A stretch of DNA of 64,000 nt. Origin: Pelagibacterium limicola. Lineage in GTDB: Bacteria > Pseudomonadota > Alphaproteobacteria > Rhizobiales > Devosiaceae. The position numbers were made by a program, and so were the translations under genes. The stretch spans positions 496,001 to 560,000 of the forward strand of contig NZ_JADQDB010000001.1 in NCBI RefSeq assembly GCF_015694405.1. Direction: 5' to 3'. Positions 26,419-35,266 of this stretch are shown here, one piece after another (the stretch's first letter is position 1; the number at the start of each line of letters is the position of its first letter). Below the pieces are notes generated by a model. It saw nothing but the letters and a program-made list of their open reading frames with translations, was not told where the DNA came from and did not search any database.

Positions 26419-27281
26419 TTCACCGCACCCGAGGTCATTCCGGCGATGAACTGCTTGGAGAGGATGATATAGATAATGATGATAGGTGCCGCCGAGAGGG
26501 TCAGGCCAGAGAACAGAACGCCCCAATCGGTCGTATATTCGCCCATGAAGGTTGTGAGGCCCTGCGGCAGGGTCTTGAGATTATCGTTCTGGATAAAGAC
26601 CAGCGGGAAGAAAAAGTCATTCCAGATCGGTACGACGTTCTGGATACCCGCGATAACCATGGCCGGGCGCACCAGGGGCAGCATGATCGACCACATGATC
26701 CGGGCCTCGCTTGCCCCATCCATTCGCGCCGCATCCTCCAATTCGCTGGGCAGGGTGCGAATGAAGCCGGTCATGATGAAGACTGTCGTGGGCAATCCCA
26801 TCGCCGTATAGACGAAGATCAGGCTGAGCTGATTGTTGAGAATGGAGAGGTCGCGCATAAGCATGAAAAGCGGGATGATGGCCAGCTTCAAGGGAAGCGT
26901 CAGTCCCGCCAGGAAGAACATGAGTATGAACGCCGATCCGGTGAACCGATAGCGCCCAATCGCGTAGGCCGCCATTGTACCCAAGGTCAGGATCAGCGCC
27001 ATCGACGCGCCGGTGACCACAAAGGAATTGAGCAGGTACCGTACGAAGTTGGTCTCAGTCCAGATTTTCACGAAATTCCCGACTTGCGTGAAATCGGGAA
27101 TGGAGAACGGCGATTGGAATATCTGCGACGTGGACTTGAACGCCGAGAACACCATGATGACGATGGGCGCCAGCATGATGATCGTATTGGCGATAAGAAT
27201 GATCTGGAGCAGCCCGTCGCGCCCCAACGCTCCGAGCAGGCCCCGGCGCTCATAGTAGTTGGACTCTGCCACCGCGCTCAC
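26415..27281 (-). CDS. Sugar ABC transporter permease, MalG/UgpE family
   Basis: 288 aa, start GTG 27281 overlapping the stop of the MalF-type gene (GTGA). Six membrane segments; the EAA loop is seen as LEDAARMDGASEARIMWSIM near residue 190. The gene order permease, permease, nanE, kinase with every junction overlapping indicates a tightly coupled amino-sugar operon. Confidence 0.9.
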   Translation of the reverse strand: MSAVAESNYYERRGLLGALGRDGLLQIILIANTIIMLAPIVIMVFSAFKSTSQIFQSPFSIPDFTQVGNFVKIWTETNFVRYLLNSFVVTGASMALILTLGTMAAYAIGRYRFTGSAFILMFFLAGLTLPLKLAIIPLFMLMRDLSILNNQLSLIFVYTAMGLPTTVFIMTGFIRTLPSELEDAARMDGASEARIMWSIMLPLVRPAMVIAGIQNVVPIWNDFFFPLVFIQNDNLKTLPQGLTTFMGEYTTDWGVLFSGLTLSAAPIIIIYIILSKQFIAGMTSGAVK

Positions 27282-28198
27282 AGCTGGATCTCCCGCGCCC
27301 GTAGCCGCAATGTGATCACCGTCGCAATGGCGGCAATAAAGATGAAGATCAGGACCGCAAGCGCACTGCCGAGGCCGAAATCCTGCTGACCCGCCGACAC
27401 GTTGCCGAAAGCCGTACGGTAGAAATAGAGCCCGAGAACGTCGGTCGAGCCGAAGGGCGAGCCATCAAGCCCCGCCATGATGTAGGGCAACTCGAACCAG
27501 TTGAATGCTCCCACGAAAAGCAGAGTGAAGACGATTGTGGCGCTGGGCGCGACCAGCGGCCAGACAATCTTTGTGATCTTCACCCATTCGCTTTCCGTCT
27601 CCATGCGCACCGCATCCAGAATCTCCCCGGGAATGCGCTGCATGCCGGCAAGGAAAACCAGCGTGGGGAAACCCACCATGTGCCAGGCCTGCGCGATGAT
27701 CAGGGACCAGAGCGCCGTCGAGCTTTGCCCCAGCCATGGCTGCGCCAGCCAACCGAGCCCGATACTCCTCAAACTGATATTCACCACCCCGAACAGCGGG
27801 TGGTAGAAAAGCTTGAAAAGATAGGCGACGATGATGGTGGAGAGCACCACCGGCAGGAAAACCGCGACACGATGGAAGCGTGCGCCCGGCAGCTCGCGCC
27901 AGAGCGCGTAGGCCAGGATAAATCCCAGCCCGTTCTGCAACACCATCAGCGCGAAAAAGACGATGACGTTGTTACGGAAGGCGTTGAGCGTCCAGCTCCG
28001 ATAAGGTTCGACAAAGAGAACAGTGTGGAAATTCTCCAGCCCGATGAAGTCGAGACGGCGCAGACCCTGCCAGTCAAAGAAGGCGTAGGCAAAAGCCGAG
28101 AGGATCGGGTAGACGATAAACAAGGCAACAAAAGCCAGCGGCGGCACCACGAGCACCGTGATCCAGAGGCCCCGTCCGGTCATCCTGAGCTTTGGCAT
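27278..28198 (-). CDS. Sugar ABC transporter permease, MalF/UgpA family
   Basis: 306 aa with about six hydrophobic segments. The coupling loop is ILDAVRMETESEWVKITKIV near residue 200, less conserved than in the MalG-type partner. The ATG at 28198 is 75 bases beyond the binding-protein stop codon, across an intercistronic stem-loop. Confidence 0.88.
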   Translation of the reverse strand: MPKLRMTGRGLWITVLVVPPLAFVALFIVYPILSAFAYAFFDWQGLRRLDFIGLENFHTVLFVEPYRSWTLNAFRNNVIVFFALMVLQNGLGFILAYALWRELPGARFHRVAVFLPVVLSTIIVAYLFKLFYHPLFGVVNISLRSIGLGWLAQPWLGQSSTALWSLIIAQAWHMVGFPTLVFLAGMQRIPGEILDAVRMETESEWVKITKIVWPLVAPSATIVFTLLFVGAFNWFELPYIMAGLDGSPFGSTDVLGLYFYRTAFGNVSAGQQDFGLGSALAVLIFIFIAAIATVITLRLRAREIQL

Positions 28199-28232
28199 GG
28201 GTACCGCTTAGCGCTTGAGTGCGGGAGAGACG

Positions 28233-28256
28233 TCCCTCCCCGCGTGCGGGAAGGGA
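28233..28256 (-). other. Intercistronic stem-loop after the amino-sugar binding-protein gene
   Basis: TCCCTCCCCGC / GCGGGAAGGGA separated by 2 bases. The single DNA mismatch becomes a G-U pair in the minus-strand transcript, giving an 11-bp stem 17 bases after the binding-protein stop. It recurs in the same position as in the other operons here. Confidence 0.5.
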
Positions 28257-28273
28257 TAGAAGGCCAGAGAGTA

Positions 28274-29515
28274 TCAGTTCTGGAAAGGCTCGTACCAGGC
28301 GGCAAGTCCGGTGGTCAGGACTTCGCCGATGGCCTCCGGCGTGGTCTCGCCCGCGAACAGCTTCTGCATTTCACCCTGGATCAGCACCGAACCGGAAGGC
28401 TCGCCATAGCGGAAATGTGCCAGCATCAGATAGGGAATAGAACTCTGGTTGAGTTCATTGACCTCGGCAAGCAGGGGGTTTTCAAAGGTGACCCCGGGAA
28501 CCGTCGAGATGTTGCTCAACGTGTTGGCAAACGCTTGGCCGAACTCATGGCTGGCCAGATAATTGAGGAACGTGATCGACGCTTCCTTATGGGTACCCGC
28601 AGCATTGGCCGCATAGCCGCCGTCGAAATAAAGGCCAACCAGCTTTTCGTCGTCGGCTGCCAGGCCCGGAGCGGCAAAAACACCGAGCTCAATACCGGGG
28701 TTCTGGGACCTGAAGTTGGCCAACTCGTAAGAGCCGCCGATGAACATTGCGGCCATTTCCGAGGAAAAGAGCTGTTGGGCAGAAGGATAGTCCAGGCCGA
28801 TGAAGCCTTCGGGAAAGTATTCCTGGGCGAGATCGTTGACTGCGGCCAGAGCATTGGTGAAGCGCTCATCGGTAAAGTCGGTCTCCCCGGCCATCAGGTC
28901 GTTATAGAAATCCTTGCCCATGAGCGACGACCCGAGGCCGAACGTAACGGTCTCGTTCTGCCATGCTGTCGCCGTACCGTTGGCGAAAGCCATGATGCCA
29001 GCGTCCTTGAGCGTCTGGCTCAACGCTTCGAGCTCTGCCCATGTCTGCGGTTCCTCAAGGCCATGGGCATCAAAGATCGCCTTGTTGTAGATGACGAGCT
29101 GGGTCTGGCTGGCGAACGGCACGGCATAGATCACCCCGTCCGAACGCATGCTCTCGGCTGCCAGTGCAGGTGCTGCAAAGTCGGCCAGCGCCGGAACCGT
29201 GTCGGTCGAAAGAGGCTCGAGATAGCCGGCCGCGGCAACGTTTTCGAGCCCGCCATAGGCGCGGACCATCATCACATCCGGCCCGGTGCCACCGGCGAGA
29301 GCGGTGGACAGGATTGTGTTGTAATTGGCAGCCTCAAAGGTCTCGAACTTGACGGTAATGCCGGGATTTGCGGCTTCGAACGTCTCTATGAATTGCTGAT
29401 AGGCCGCGCGGTCCTCCTGGCGCCAGCTCCAGAAAGTGAGGTCCTGCGTGAACGCCGGAGCGGCCACGAGCACGGCCGCCAGGGCCGCGCCAGTGCGGAT
29501 AAGATTGGCTTTCAT
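28274..29515 (-). CDS. Sugar ABC transporter solute-binding protein, family 1
   Basis: 413 aa from ATG 29515 (MKANLIRTG) with an AGGAGAGGGAAC site; 25 earlier in-frame codons are rejected. A signal peptide of about 22 residues ends at AFTQ. Family 1 features: PDVMMVRAYGGLENVAAAGYLEPL and VPFASQTQLVIYNKAIFD. The neighbours suggest an amino sugar (GlcNAc, ManNAc, MurNAc or a muramyl fragment) as ligand, which is inference. Confidence 0.9.
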   Translation of the reverse strand: MKANLIRTGAALAAVLVAAPAFTQDLTFWSWRQEDRAAYQQFIETFEAANPGITVKFETFEAANYNTILSTALAGGTGPDVMMVRAYGGLENVAAAGYLEPLSTDTVPALADFAAPALAAESMRSDGVIYAVPFASQTQLVIYNKAIFDAHGLEEPQTWAELEALSQTLKDAGIMAFANGTATAWQNETVTFGLGSSLMGKDFYNDLMAGETDFTDERFTNALAAVNDLAQEYFPEGFIGLDYPSAQQLFSSEMAAMFIGGSYELANFRSQNPGIELGVFAAPGLAADDEKLVGLYFDGGYAANAAGTHKEASITFLNYLASHEFGQAFANTLSNISTVPGVTFENPLLAEVNELNQSSIPYLMLAHFRYGEPSGSVLIQGEMQKLFAGETTPEAIGEVLTTGLAAWYEPFQN

Positions 29516-29567
29516 TCTGTGTTCCCTCTCCTTGCAAGGTGTCTTGGCATGGTCTTCTCCCGGAGCC

Positions 29568-30644
29568 TCATGGCACCAGCCGCCGGCCATCCTCGGCGGA
29601 AAAGAAATGCGCGGTACCCGGCGCGAGAGTCACACTGACCCTCTCGTCGGGAGCGAAATCGTCATTGGGAGCGGTACGCGCGGACAAGAGTGTGCCGTCG
29701 GCGAGGCGCACGTAGACATAAGCATTGTCGCCCAGATATTCGGTATAGACGACCTGCGCATGGAAACCTTCGCCGCCCTGCCCCCGATGCAGGGACACTG
29801 CATCGGGGCGCATGCCGAGCTTGAGCGCTCTCGCATCGAGCTTGGTATCAATCGGCAGAGAGCCGCCATCGGCGATACCCAGACGCGTCCCCTCGCGCGT
29901 GACAGTGACAAGGCTCATGCGTGGCGATCCTATAAAGGTGCCCACGAAGGTATTGGCCGGCGTTTCGTAAAGTGCACGGGGCGAACCGACCTGCTCGATC
30001 CGGCCCTCGTTCATCACGACGATCTTGTCGGCCAGAGTCATCGCCTCGACCTGATCGTGGGTCACATAGATCATTGTCCCACCGATCTCGCGGTGCAGGC
30101 GGGCGATCTCCAGCCGCACGTCCGAACGCAAGGCCGCATCGAGATTGGAAAGCGGCTCGTCGAGAAGGAACACATCCGGCTTGCGTACCAGCGCCCGCCC
30201 GATGGCCACACGTTGACGTTGGCCGCCGGACAACTCGCGAGGGCGACGCTTGAGCAGTTCACCTAGCCGCAACATGCGCACAGCCTCGGCGATCCGCCGC
30301 TCTACTTCCGCCTTGTCCAGCCCCATGAGACGCGCACCGAACGCCATGTTCTCATAGACGTCCATATGGGGATAAAGCGCGTAGGACTGGAAGACCATCG
30401 CGATGCCGCGGCGAGACGGCGCCACATCGTTCATCAGCTTGCCGTTGAGGAAAAACTGCCCGTCGGAAATCGGATCGAGCCCCGCAATCAGCCGCAACAG
30501 GGTGGATTTGCCACAACCCGACGGGCCGACGAAAACGACGAACTCGCGGTCACCGATCTCCAGATCGATCCCGTGCAGCACTTCGGTGGTCTTGAAGCGT
30601 TTCTTGATGCCGCGAAGCAACAACTGAGCCAAGGCGCCCTCCAT
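29568..30644 (-). CDS. Sugar ABC transporter ATP-binding protein, UgpC/MalK family
   Basis: 358 aa. Walker A GPSGCGKST, signature LSGGQRQR, Walker B VFLLDEPLSNLD and a C-terminal regulatory domain. It is the first gene of its operon, ahead of the binding protein, which is unusual: in most CUT1 operons the ATPase comes last. An operator-like palindrome lies 37 bases upstream of its start codon. Confidence 0.92.
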   Translation of the reverse strand: MEGALAQLLLRGIKKRFKTTEVLHGIDLEIGDREFVVFVGPSGCGKSTLLRLIAGLDPISDGQFFLNGKLMNDVAPSRRGIAMVFQSYALYPHMDVYENMAFGARLMGLDKAEVERRIAEAVRMLRLGELLKRRPRELSGGQRQRVAIGRALVRKPDVFLLDEPLSNLDAALRSDVRLEIARLHREIGGTMIYVTHDQVEAMTLADKIVVMNEGRIEQVGSPRALYETPANTFVGTFIGSPRMSLVTVTREGTRLGIADGGSLPIDTKLDARALKLGMRPDAVSLHRGQGGEGFHAQVVYTEYLGDNAYVYVRLADGTLLSARTAPNDDFAPDERVSVTLAPGTAHFFSAEDGRRLVP

Positions 30645-30680
30645 AACGGCCGAAAAGGCCCCTCACGCCCAGTCGACACA

Positions 30681-30695
30681 GGAATACTAAATTCC
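30681..30695 (-). promoter_or_regulatory. Operator-like palindrome before the amino-sugar importer operon
   Basis: GGAAT-ACTAA-ATTCC, a perfect 5-bp inverted repeat. It agrees at 13 of 15 positions with GGAATACAATATTCC at 31752-31766, which lies in front of murQ. The RpiR-type regulator gene lies between the two sites. It is the likely repressor site for both transcripts. Confidence 0.6.
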
Positions 30696-30782
30696 TAAAA
30701 ATTCTTCTGTCAAGAATTAATGATTACAATCGGCCTTGCGCCCAGATTCCTGGGGACAGGTAATGGACAAAGGCGCCTTCGC

Positions 30783-31634
30783 CTAACGCGACTTGAGCAC
30801 CGTTACGGCGCTTTCGCTGTTATGGATATAATCGTGCGCATCAGCCTGCCGGCGGATGAGCTGGATGAACAGCATGTCCATGAGCATCAATTGCGCGTCG
30901 CGCGAGGTAATGGCTGAGGAACGCACCCGCTCCTCGTCGGCCACCGTGAAAAGGTGGATATCGGCCAGATCGAGCAGCGGATTGGGCTGCAGTCCCGTCA
31001 TCGAAATAACCTTGGCGCCACGCTGCCTCGCAATCTCGACAATGCGCAATGTTTCAAGACTCCTGCCCGAATGGGAAAGCGCCACCAGCACATCCGCTTC
31101 ATTAAGCCCGGATGCATTCGAAATCTGGATATGACTGTCGCTATCGATCAGCACCATGCGGCCGAGCTTGAGGAGCTTGTAGGAAAAATCCTTGGCCACT
31201 AGTGAAGAGGCGCCGACCCCAGCAAGCTGCACTTTTCGCGCATTCACGAGGGCATCGAGCGCAGCATCGATGGTGCTCTCGTTGTTCGCCGCCAGCGTCT
31301 CGCGCATCGAAAGCAATTTGCTGCCGATGAGTTTTTGCAGGATCGTTACATAGGAATCGCTGGCCTCGATCGTTCCATGAATGATGCCCCCCGGCGCTTG
31401 CCATTCCAATGCCTTGGCCTTGCTGACCGCAAGCTTGAGTTGCTGGTAGCCCCCATAGCCCATCTTCTGGCTAAACTTGACGACGCTCGACTGGCTGCGG
31501 CCCGTCACCTCCGCCAGCGCCGCCGAAGACAGGGTCAGCATCCGCTCTGGGTAGTCGATGATGAATTGGGCGATCTGTCGATCAGCCTGGGTCATGGATT
31601 CGAGCTTGGCGCTGAGAACTTTCAGGATGGACAT
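30783..31634 (-). CDS. RpiR/MurR-family transcriptional regulator
   Basis: 283 aa from ATG 31634, which has a CGGAAG site; the frame stays open for 49 more codons upstream but those are not family-like. HTH_6 domain at about residues 1-77 (TQADRQIAQFIIDYPE, then SSAALAEVTGRSQSSVVKFSQ), followed by a SIS sugar-phosphate-binding domain (about 110-250: GVGASSLVAKDFSYKLL, SHSGRSLETL). In E. coli MurR senses MurNAc-6-P and controls murQ. The divergent murQ here suggests the same role. Confidence 0.88.
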   Translation of the reverse strand: MSILKVLSAKLESMTQADRQIAQFIIDYPERMLTLSSAALAEVTGRSQSSVVKFSQKMGYGGYQQLKLAVSKAKALEWQAPGGIIHGTIEASDSYVTILQKLIGSKLLSMRETLAANNESTIDAALDALVNARKVQLAGVGASSLVAKDFSYKLLKLGRMVLIDSDSHIQISNASGLNEADVLVALSHSGRSLETLRIVEIARQRGAKVISMTGLQPNPLLDLADIHLFTVADEERVRSSAITSRDAQLMLMDMLFIQLIRRQADAHDYIHNSESAVTVLKSR

Positions 31635-31751
31635 GCTTGCTTCCGCGACAGGGGACGTCGGACTATTGCCGATGAGCGCCCGATTGCAACTGCGTTCCAC
31701 CTCCCGCCTTTCCGCCATGGCCAGGCGGTTACGCGAGGTACCTTTGATATA

Positions 31752-31766
31752 GGAATACAATATTCC
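31752..31766 (+). promoter_or_regulatory. Operator-like palindrome before murQ
   Basis: GGAATA-CAA-TATTCC, a perfect 6-bp inverted repeat in the region between the RpiR gene and murQ. A partial copy GGAATATTC follows at 31784-31792. The near-identical site at 30681-30695 precedes the importer operon. Confidence 0.6.
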
Positions 31767-31830
31767 AGGCATCGTTGACATCAGGAATATTCACTTCTAG
31801 CATTTAGCCAAGACGCAGAGAACAGGCAAC

Positions 31831-32763
31831 ATGGCAAAAAGCACCCTGATCGCAGAACTGGGGCAGCTGGTTTCAGAGGCCCGCAATCCGGACACCATGG
31901 AGATCGACCTGATGTCGACTCCGCAAATCCTGGCCGCCATGAATCGGGAGGACGCGCTGGTCTCCTATGCGGTACAAGCGGTGCTTCCCGAAGTCGCAAT
32001 AGCGGTTGATCGCATCGTCGAGGCCTTCAAGGTCGGCGGGAGGCTGATCTATATGGGCGCGGGCACCAGTGGCCGACTGGGCGTGCTCGACGCCTCCGAA
32101 TGCCCGCCCACATTCGGCGTACCCGAGGGTATGGTCGTCGGCCTTATCGCCGGGGGCGACCACGCGCTGCGCCACCCGGTCGAAGGGGCTGAGGACGATC
32201 CGGACGAGGGCCGGCGGGATCTCGAAAACATAAGTGCGTCGGCGAAGGACGTCGTGGTTGGAATCGCTGTGAGCGGTCGCACACCTTACGTGATTGGGGG
32301 CCTTCAGTATGCCAGAAGCGTCGGCGCAACCACGGTCGCGCTCTCATGCAATCCCGGTTCCGTCATTGCCCACATGTCGGATATCGCCATATCCCCGGTG
32401 GTCGGTCCCGAAGCCCTCGCAGGCTCAACGCGTCTCAAATCAGGTACTGCACAGAAACTTGTGCTCAACATGCTGACCACGGCCAGCATGATCCGCATCG
32501 GCAAGTCATACGAAAACCTTATGGTGGACCTCTCCGTGAGCAATGAAAAGCTCGCCGCTCGGGCCACTCGCATCCTGGTCGAGGTCTCGGGCTGCACACA
32601 GGATGAGGCCGAAAGCTATCTCGCCGCTGGCGGCAACAACGTGAAGCTTGCGCTCCTTATGGCGCTGACCGGCATGAACGCAACCGAAGGCGGGCTTGCG
32701 CTCAAGGCCACCGATGGCTTTCTGCGCCGTGCGGTCGGGCAAAAGTCCCGCGTCGCAGGCTAA
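31831..32763 (+). CDS. murQ: N-acetylmuramic acid 6-phosphate etherase
   Basis: Cleaves the lactyl ether of MurNAc-6-P to give GlcNAc-6-P and D-lactate, in the cytoplasm. 310 aa, normal length. Opening segment [21 protein letters not shown] fold with [22 protein letters not shown] (catalytic Glu in ASEC at about residue 90) and a second conserved stretch [13 protein letters not shown]. The C-terminal UBA-like helices end at about residue 300. It is divergent from the RpiR regulator and convergent with a serine hydrolase gene. Confidence 0.95.
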   Translation: MAKSTLIAELGQLVSEARNPDTMEIDLMSTPQILAAMNREDALVSYAVQAVLPEVAIAVDRIVEAFKVGGRLIYMGAGTSGRLGVLDASECPPTFGVPEGMVVGLIAGGDHALRHPVEGAEDDPDEGRRDLENISASAKDVVVGIAVSGRTPYVIGGLQYARSVGATTVALSCNPGSVIAHMSDIAISPVVGPEALAGSTRLKSGTAQKLVLNMLTTASMIRIGKSYENLMVDLSVSNEKLAARATRILVEVSGCTQDEAESYLAAGGNNVKLALLMALTGMNATEGGLALKATDGFLRRAVGQKSRVAG

Positions 32764-32771
32764 CGGCTGTC

Positions 32772-33788
32772 TCAACGCATCCCACGATTGATTGCATCGC
32801 CCACTGCACGGCGCAGCGCGAAGATGCCGCTGTCGAAATGCCGGGTTGGATGGACGCGATTGGTAAGCAGGGCCCATGCACGGCGACTTGCAAAATCGAT
32901 CCAGAGTCCGGTGCCTGTAAATCCGGTATGTCCGATGGTATCGGGCGTGCAGTTTTCTCCGCCCGACCACCCCTCATAGGGCCGTTCCCATCCATGGGTA
33001 CGGCGGCCGGACAAGGGCGTTCGCATCAGCCGGACTGCATCGGAGTCCGAGGTCAGCAAGCCGTGCGCGAAATCGAGCACCGACGTAATCGTTCCGAATA
33101 GCCCCGCATGGCCTGCACCTTGCAAGGCTGCGCAGTTTTCATCATGCACCTCCCCGACCAGCACCCGCCCCCGCCAAGGATCGTTCTCGGTCGCGGCGGC
33201 CTCTGCCGGGTTGGCCGACCAGGCTAAACCGGGACCCGGATCAATTCCGCGTATGGTCTTCCCGGCCAGCCTCTCCAGAACGATGCCCAAAAGAATGAAA
33301 TTGATATCCGAATAAACGGCAGGCCCGGCAGGCCATGCGTACTGCAAGACGAAATGGCGCAACTGAACGGGGTCCGTGCCGTAGACGTAAAGCGGAAAGA
33401 CGCCGGGAAACGAGGTCTCATGCCCGAGGCACTGCCGGAACGTCACCTTACGCTGCCAAGCGTCCAAATTGTGCTGCGCGAAATCGGGGACAACGCTCGT
33501 CAGCGGCGCATCGAGGTCCACCACGCCCTCTTCGGCCAGTGCGAGGATACGCGGGGTGGTGAACATCACTTTCGTCAGTGATGCCAGATCGAACCAGGTC
33601 CCAAGCGAAACGTCCCGCTCGACGGGCAGCAAGGCCGCCTTTCCTCCAACCCTCACGGCGTGTGTTCCCGAGGCGTCTACCAGTCCCAGCGCCGCGCCGG
33701 GTATCCGCCCATCTGAAATGGACCGCAACACCGGTTCGAATGCGCTATCGAGGACGGTTTCCGGGCTCACGATCTCTCCTGCAACCAT
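32772..33788 (-). CDS. Serine hydrolase, class C beta-lactamase/DD-peptidase fold
   Basis: 338 aa from ATG 33788; 27 upstream in-frame codons are possible but the ribosome site is weak either way. The nucleophile motif SxxK is SLTK within LASLTKVMFT; a Tyr motif YSD replaces the usual YxN; and HTGFTG takes the place of the KTG box. No signal peptide is visible, so a cytoplasmic amidase/esterase is more likely than a beta-lactamase. Next to murQ it may trim peptide or ester groups from muropeptides. Exact substrate unknown. Confidence 0.75.
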   Translation of the reverse strand: MVAGEIVSPETVLDSAFEPVLRSISDGRIPGAALGLVDASGTHAVRVGGKAALLPVERDVSLGTWFDLASLTKVMFTTPRILALAEEGVVDLDAPLTSVVPDFAQHNLDAWQRKVTFRQCLGHETSFPGVFPLYVYGTDPVQLRHFVLQYAWPAGPAVYSDINFILLGIVLERLAGKTIRGIDPGPGLAWSANPAEAAATENDPWRGRVLVGEVHDENCAALQGAGHAGLFGTITSVLDFAHGLLTSDSDAVRLMRTPLSGRRTHGWERPYEGWSGGENCTPDTIGHTGFTGTGLWIDFASRRAWALLTNRVHPTRHFDSGIFALRRAVGDAINRGMR

Positions 33789-34168
33789 ATCTGGATCAAT
33801 GTGAAATCGGTGCCACGGATTGCGCGCTCTGCCCACCGTTTTCGGCAAATTCCGGCGACTTTTCCGCATCGCAAAAACAATCCAGTGTCGCGACGGACAA
33901 GGCCACCGCCCCGCAGTTCAAGCCCGTCCATACAGGAGGCCCTTCCTTCCAGCCAATGGGCGTCGACTGCGATTATTCCCGGCCCTCTTCAGGGCAAAAT
34001 TTGAAATTTATTTCATCTATTGATTTTTTATTCATTTCGATTGACCGCGCTAATTTCTCGTGCTTTCATTCCCTTGCTGCGAAAAAATTCGTAGTATGAA
34101 ATTTCTTGCAATCTGTTCGCGCTCAACGATAATGATCACGCGGGAGCAGAGGGAAAGCGGAGGAGAAT
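33789..34168. promoter_or_regulatory. 380-base intergenic region with TGAAAT dyads upstream of the polyol importer
   Basis: No gene is supported here. It is AT-richer than its surroundings from about 33990 on. TGAAAT-TT-ATTTCA (34002-34015) is a perfect dyad and GAAATTTC (34098-34105) repeats its core. Both are candidate sites for the SorC-type regulator encoded downstream. The 34169 gene has an AGCGGAGGAGAAT ribosome site. The minus-strand serine hydrolase promoter must also lie here. Confidence 0.45.
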
Positions 34169-35188
34169 ATGAACAAGATTGGACTGGCCGGGCTTGCTGC
34201 CGCGGCCATGATGACGGCCGGCTTCGCGTCAATGAGCACGGCCTCGGCTCAGACGGGCTTCCAGTGCGAGCCCGGTGAAACCTACATCATGAATGTGATG
34301 GTTTCGGCCCACCCCTATTGGGTGCCCGTCTATCAGGGTTTCAAACAGGCGGCCGAAGCCATGGGTTGCGAGACCATCTTCTCGGGCACCCCGGACTATG
34401 ACATCGCCAAACAGATCGCCTCGTTCGAGCAGGATCTGATCCGGAACCCCGCCGGAATATTGCTGCACCCGATGCAGGCCGATCCCTTTATCGAGCCCAT
34501 CAATCGGGCGATCGATAGCGGGGTCGCGATCGTGACCTTCGCTGCCGACTCGCCGGACTCCAACCGTACGGCGTACATTACCTCGGACAATCTGGCCGAA
34601 GCGCGCTTCGCTGCCGAGGAAATCGTCGCACAGGTCGGTGACAGCGCGGAGTATGCAGTGCTCGAAAACCCGGGACAAAGCAACCACGACCTGCGCGTCA
34701 CCGCGCTGATCGACTACATGGAAGCCAATTATCCGAACATGAAGCTGGTTGGCCGTCAGGCGACCAATCAGGACAGCAATGCGGCCTATCGGGCTACCGC
34801 ATCCATTCTCCAGGCCAATCCCAACCTTGCCGCCATCTGGATTCCGGAAGCCGGCTCGGCGGAAGGCGCGGTTGCGGCAATCCTCGAGGCGGGCGCCGAC
34901 GTGCTTGTCATGCACGCCGACGTGACCCCGACCACGCTCGAACATATCAAGGCTGGCAACATCCATATGGCGCTCAATCCCAATCAGGGCATCCAGGGCT
35001 TTGTGGGGTTCGTCGCCACCTATATGGCCGCCAATTCAGACATGTTCGATCCATTCAACGACTACAAGGTCTCCGGCTACAACCCGATGCAGATCCCGTT
35101 CATCGACAACGGCTTCGCGGTCATCACCAAGGACAACGCCGACTCGTTCGACCTCAATGTCTACATGGAAGGCCGTGATCCTAACTGA
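34169..35188 (+). CDS. Sugar/polyol ABC transporter periplasmic binding protein, RbsB-like
   Basis: 339 aa. The signal peptide of about 27 residues ends at TASAQ. RbsB-type two-lobed features: NVMVSAHPYWVPVYQGFKQA, GILLHPMQADPFIEPINRA, and the second lobe AAIWIPEAGSAEGAVAAI. It is the first gene of the polyol cassette and is strongly served by a ribosome site. Partners RbsA and RbsC follow. Confidence 0.92.
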   Translation: MNKIGLAGLAAAAMMTAGFASMSTASAQTGFQCEPGETYIMNVMVSAHPYWVPVYQGFKQAAEAMGCETIFSGTPDYDIAKQIASFEQDLIRNPAGILLHPMQADPFIEPINRAIDSGVAIVTFAADSPDSNRTAYITSDNLAEARFAAEEIVAQVGDSAEYAVLENPGQSNHDLRVTALIDYMEANYPNMKLVGRQATNQDSNAAYRATASILQANPNLAAIWIPEAGSAEGAVAAILEAGADVLVMHADVTPTTLEHIKAGNIHMALNPNQGIQGFVGFVATYMAANSDMFDPFNDYKVSGYNPMQIPFIDNGFAVITKDNADSFDLNVYMEGRDPN

Positions 35189-35205
35189 TCCGGTCAAGGC
35201 AAGCC

Positions 35206-35233
35206 GGTGTCCGCGCACGAACGCGCGGACACC
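35206..35233 (+). other. Intercistronic stem-loop between binding-protein and ATPase genes
   Basis: Perfect 11-bp inverted repeat GGTGTCCGCGC / GCGCGGACACC with a 6-base loop, 17 bases after the binding-protein stop. No T-tract. Probably stabilises the upstream message or causes partial termination before the ATPase gene. Confidence 0.55.
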
Positions 35234-35266
35234 CAATGAACGAAATGCAAAAACCAGGGTCGCGCC

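Noticed and set aside
27680-29638. 652-codon plus-strand open frame opposite the amino-sugar importer genes
   Set aside because: Shadow of a permease and binding-protein gene with clear family motifs on the minus strand.
32772-33788. Antibiotic-resistance beta-lactamase
   Set aside because: SxxK is present but there is no signal peptide, the KTG box is altered and the setting is murQ/amino-sugar metabolism, so a metabolic hydrolase is more likely.
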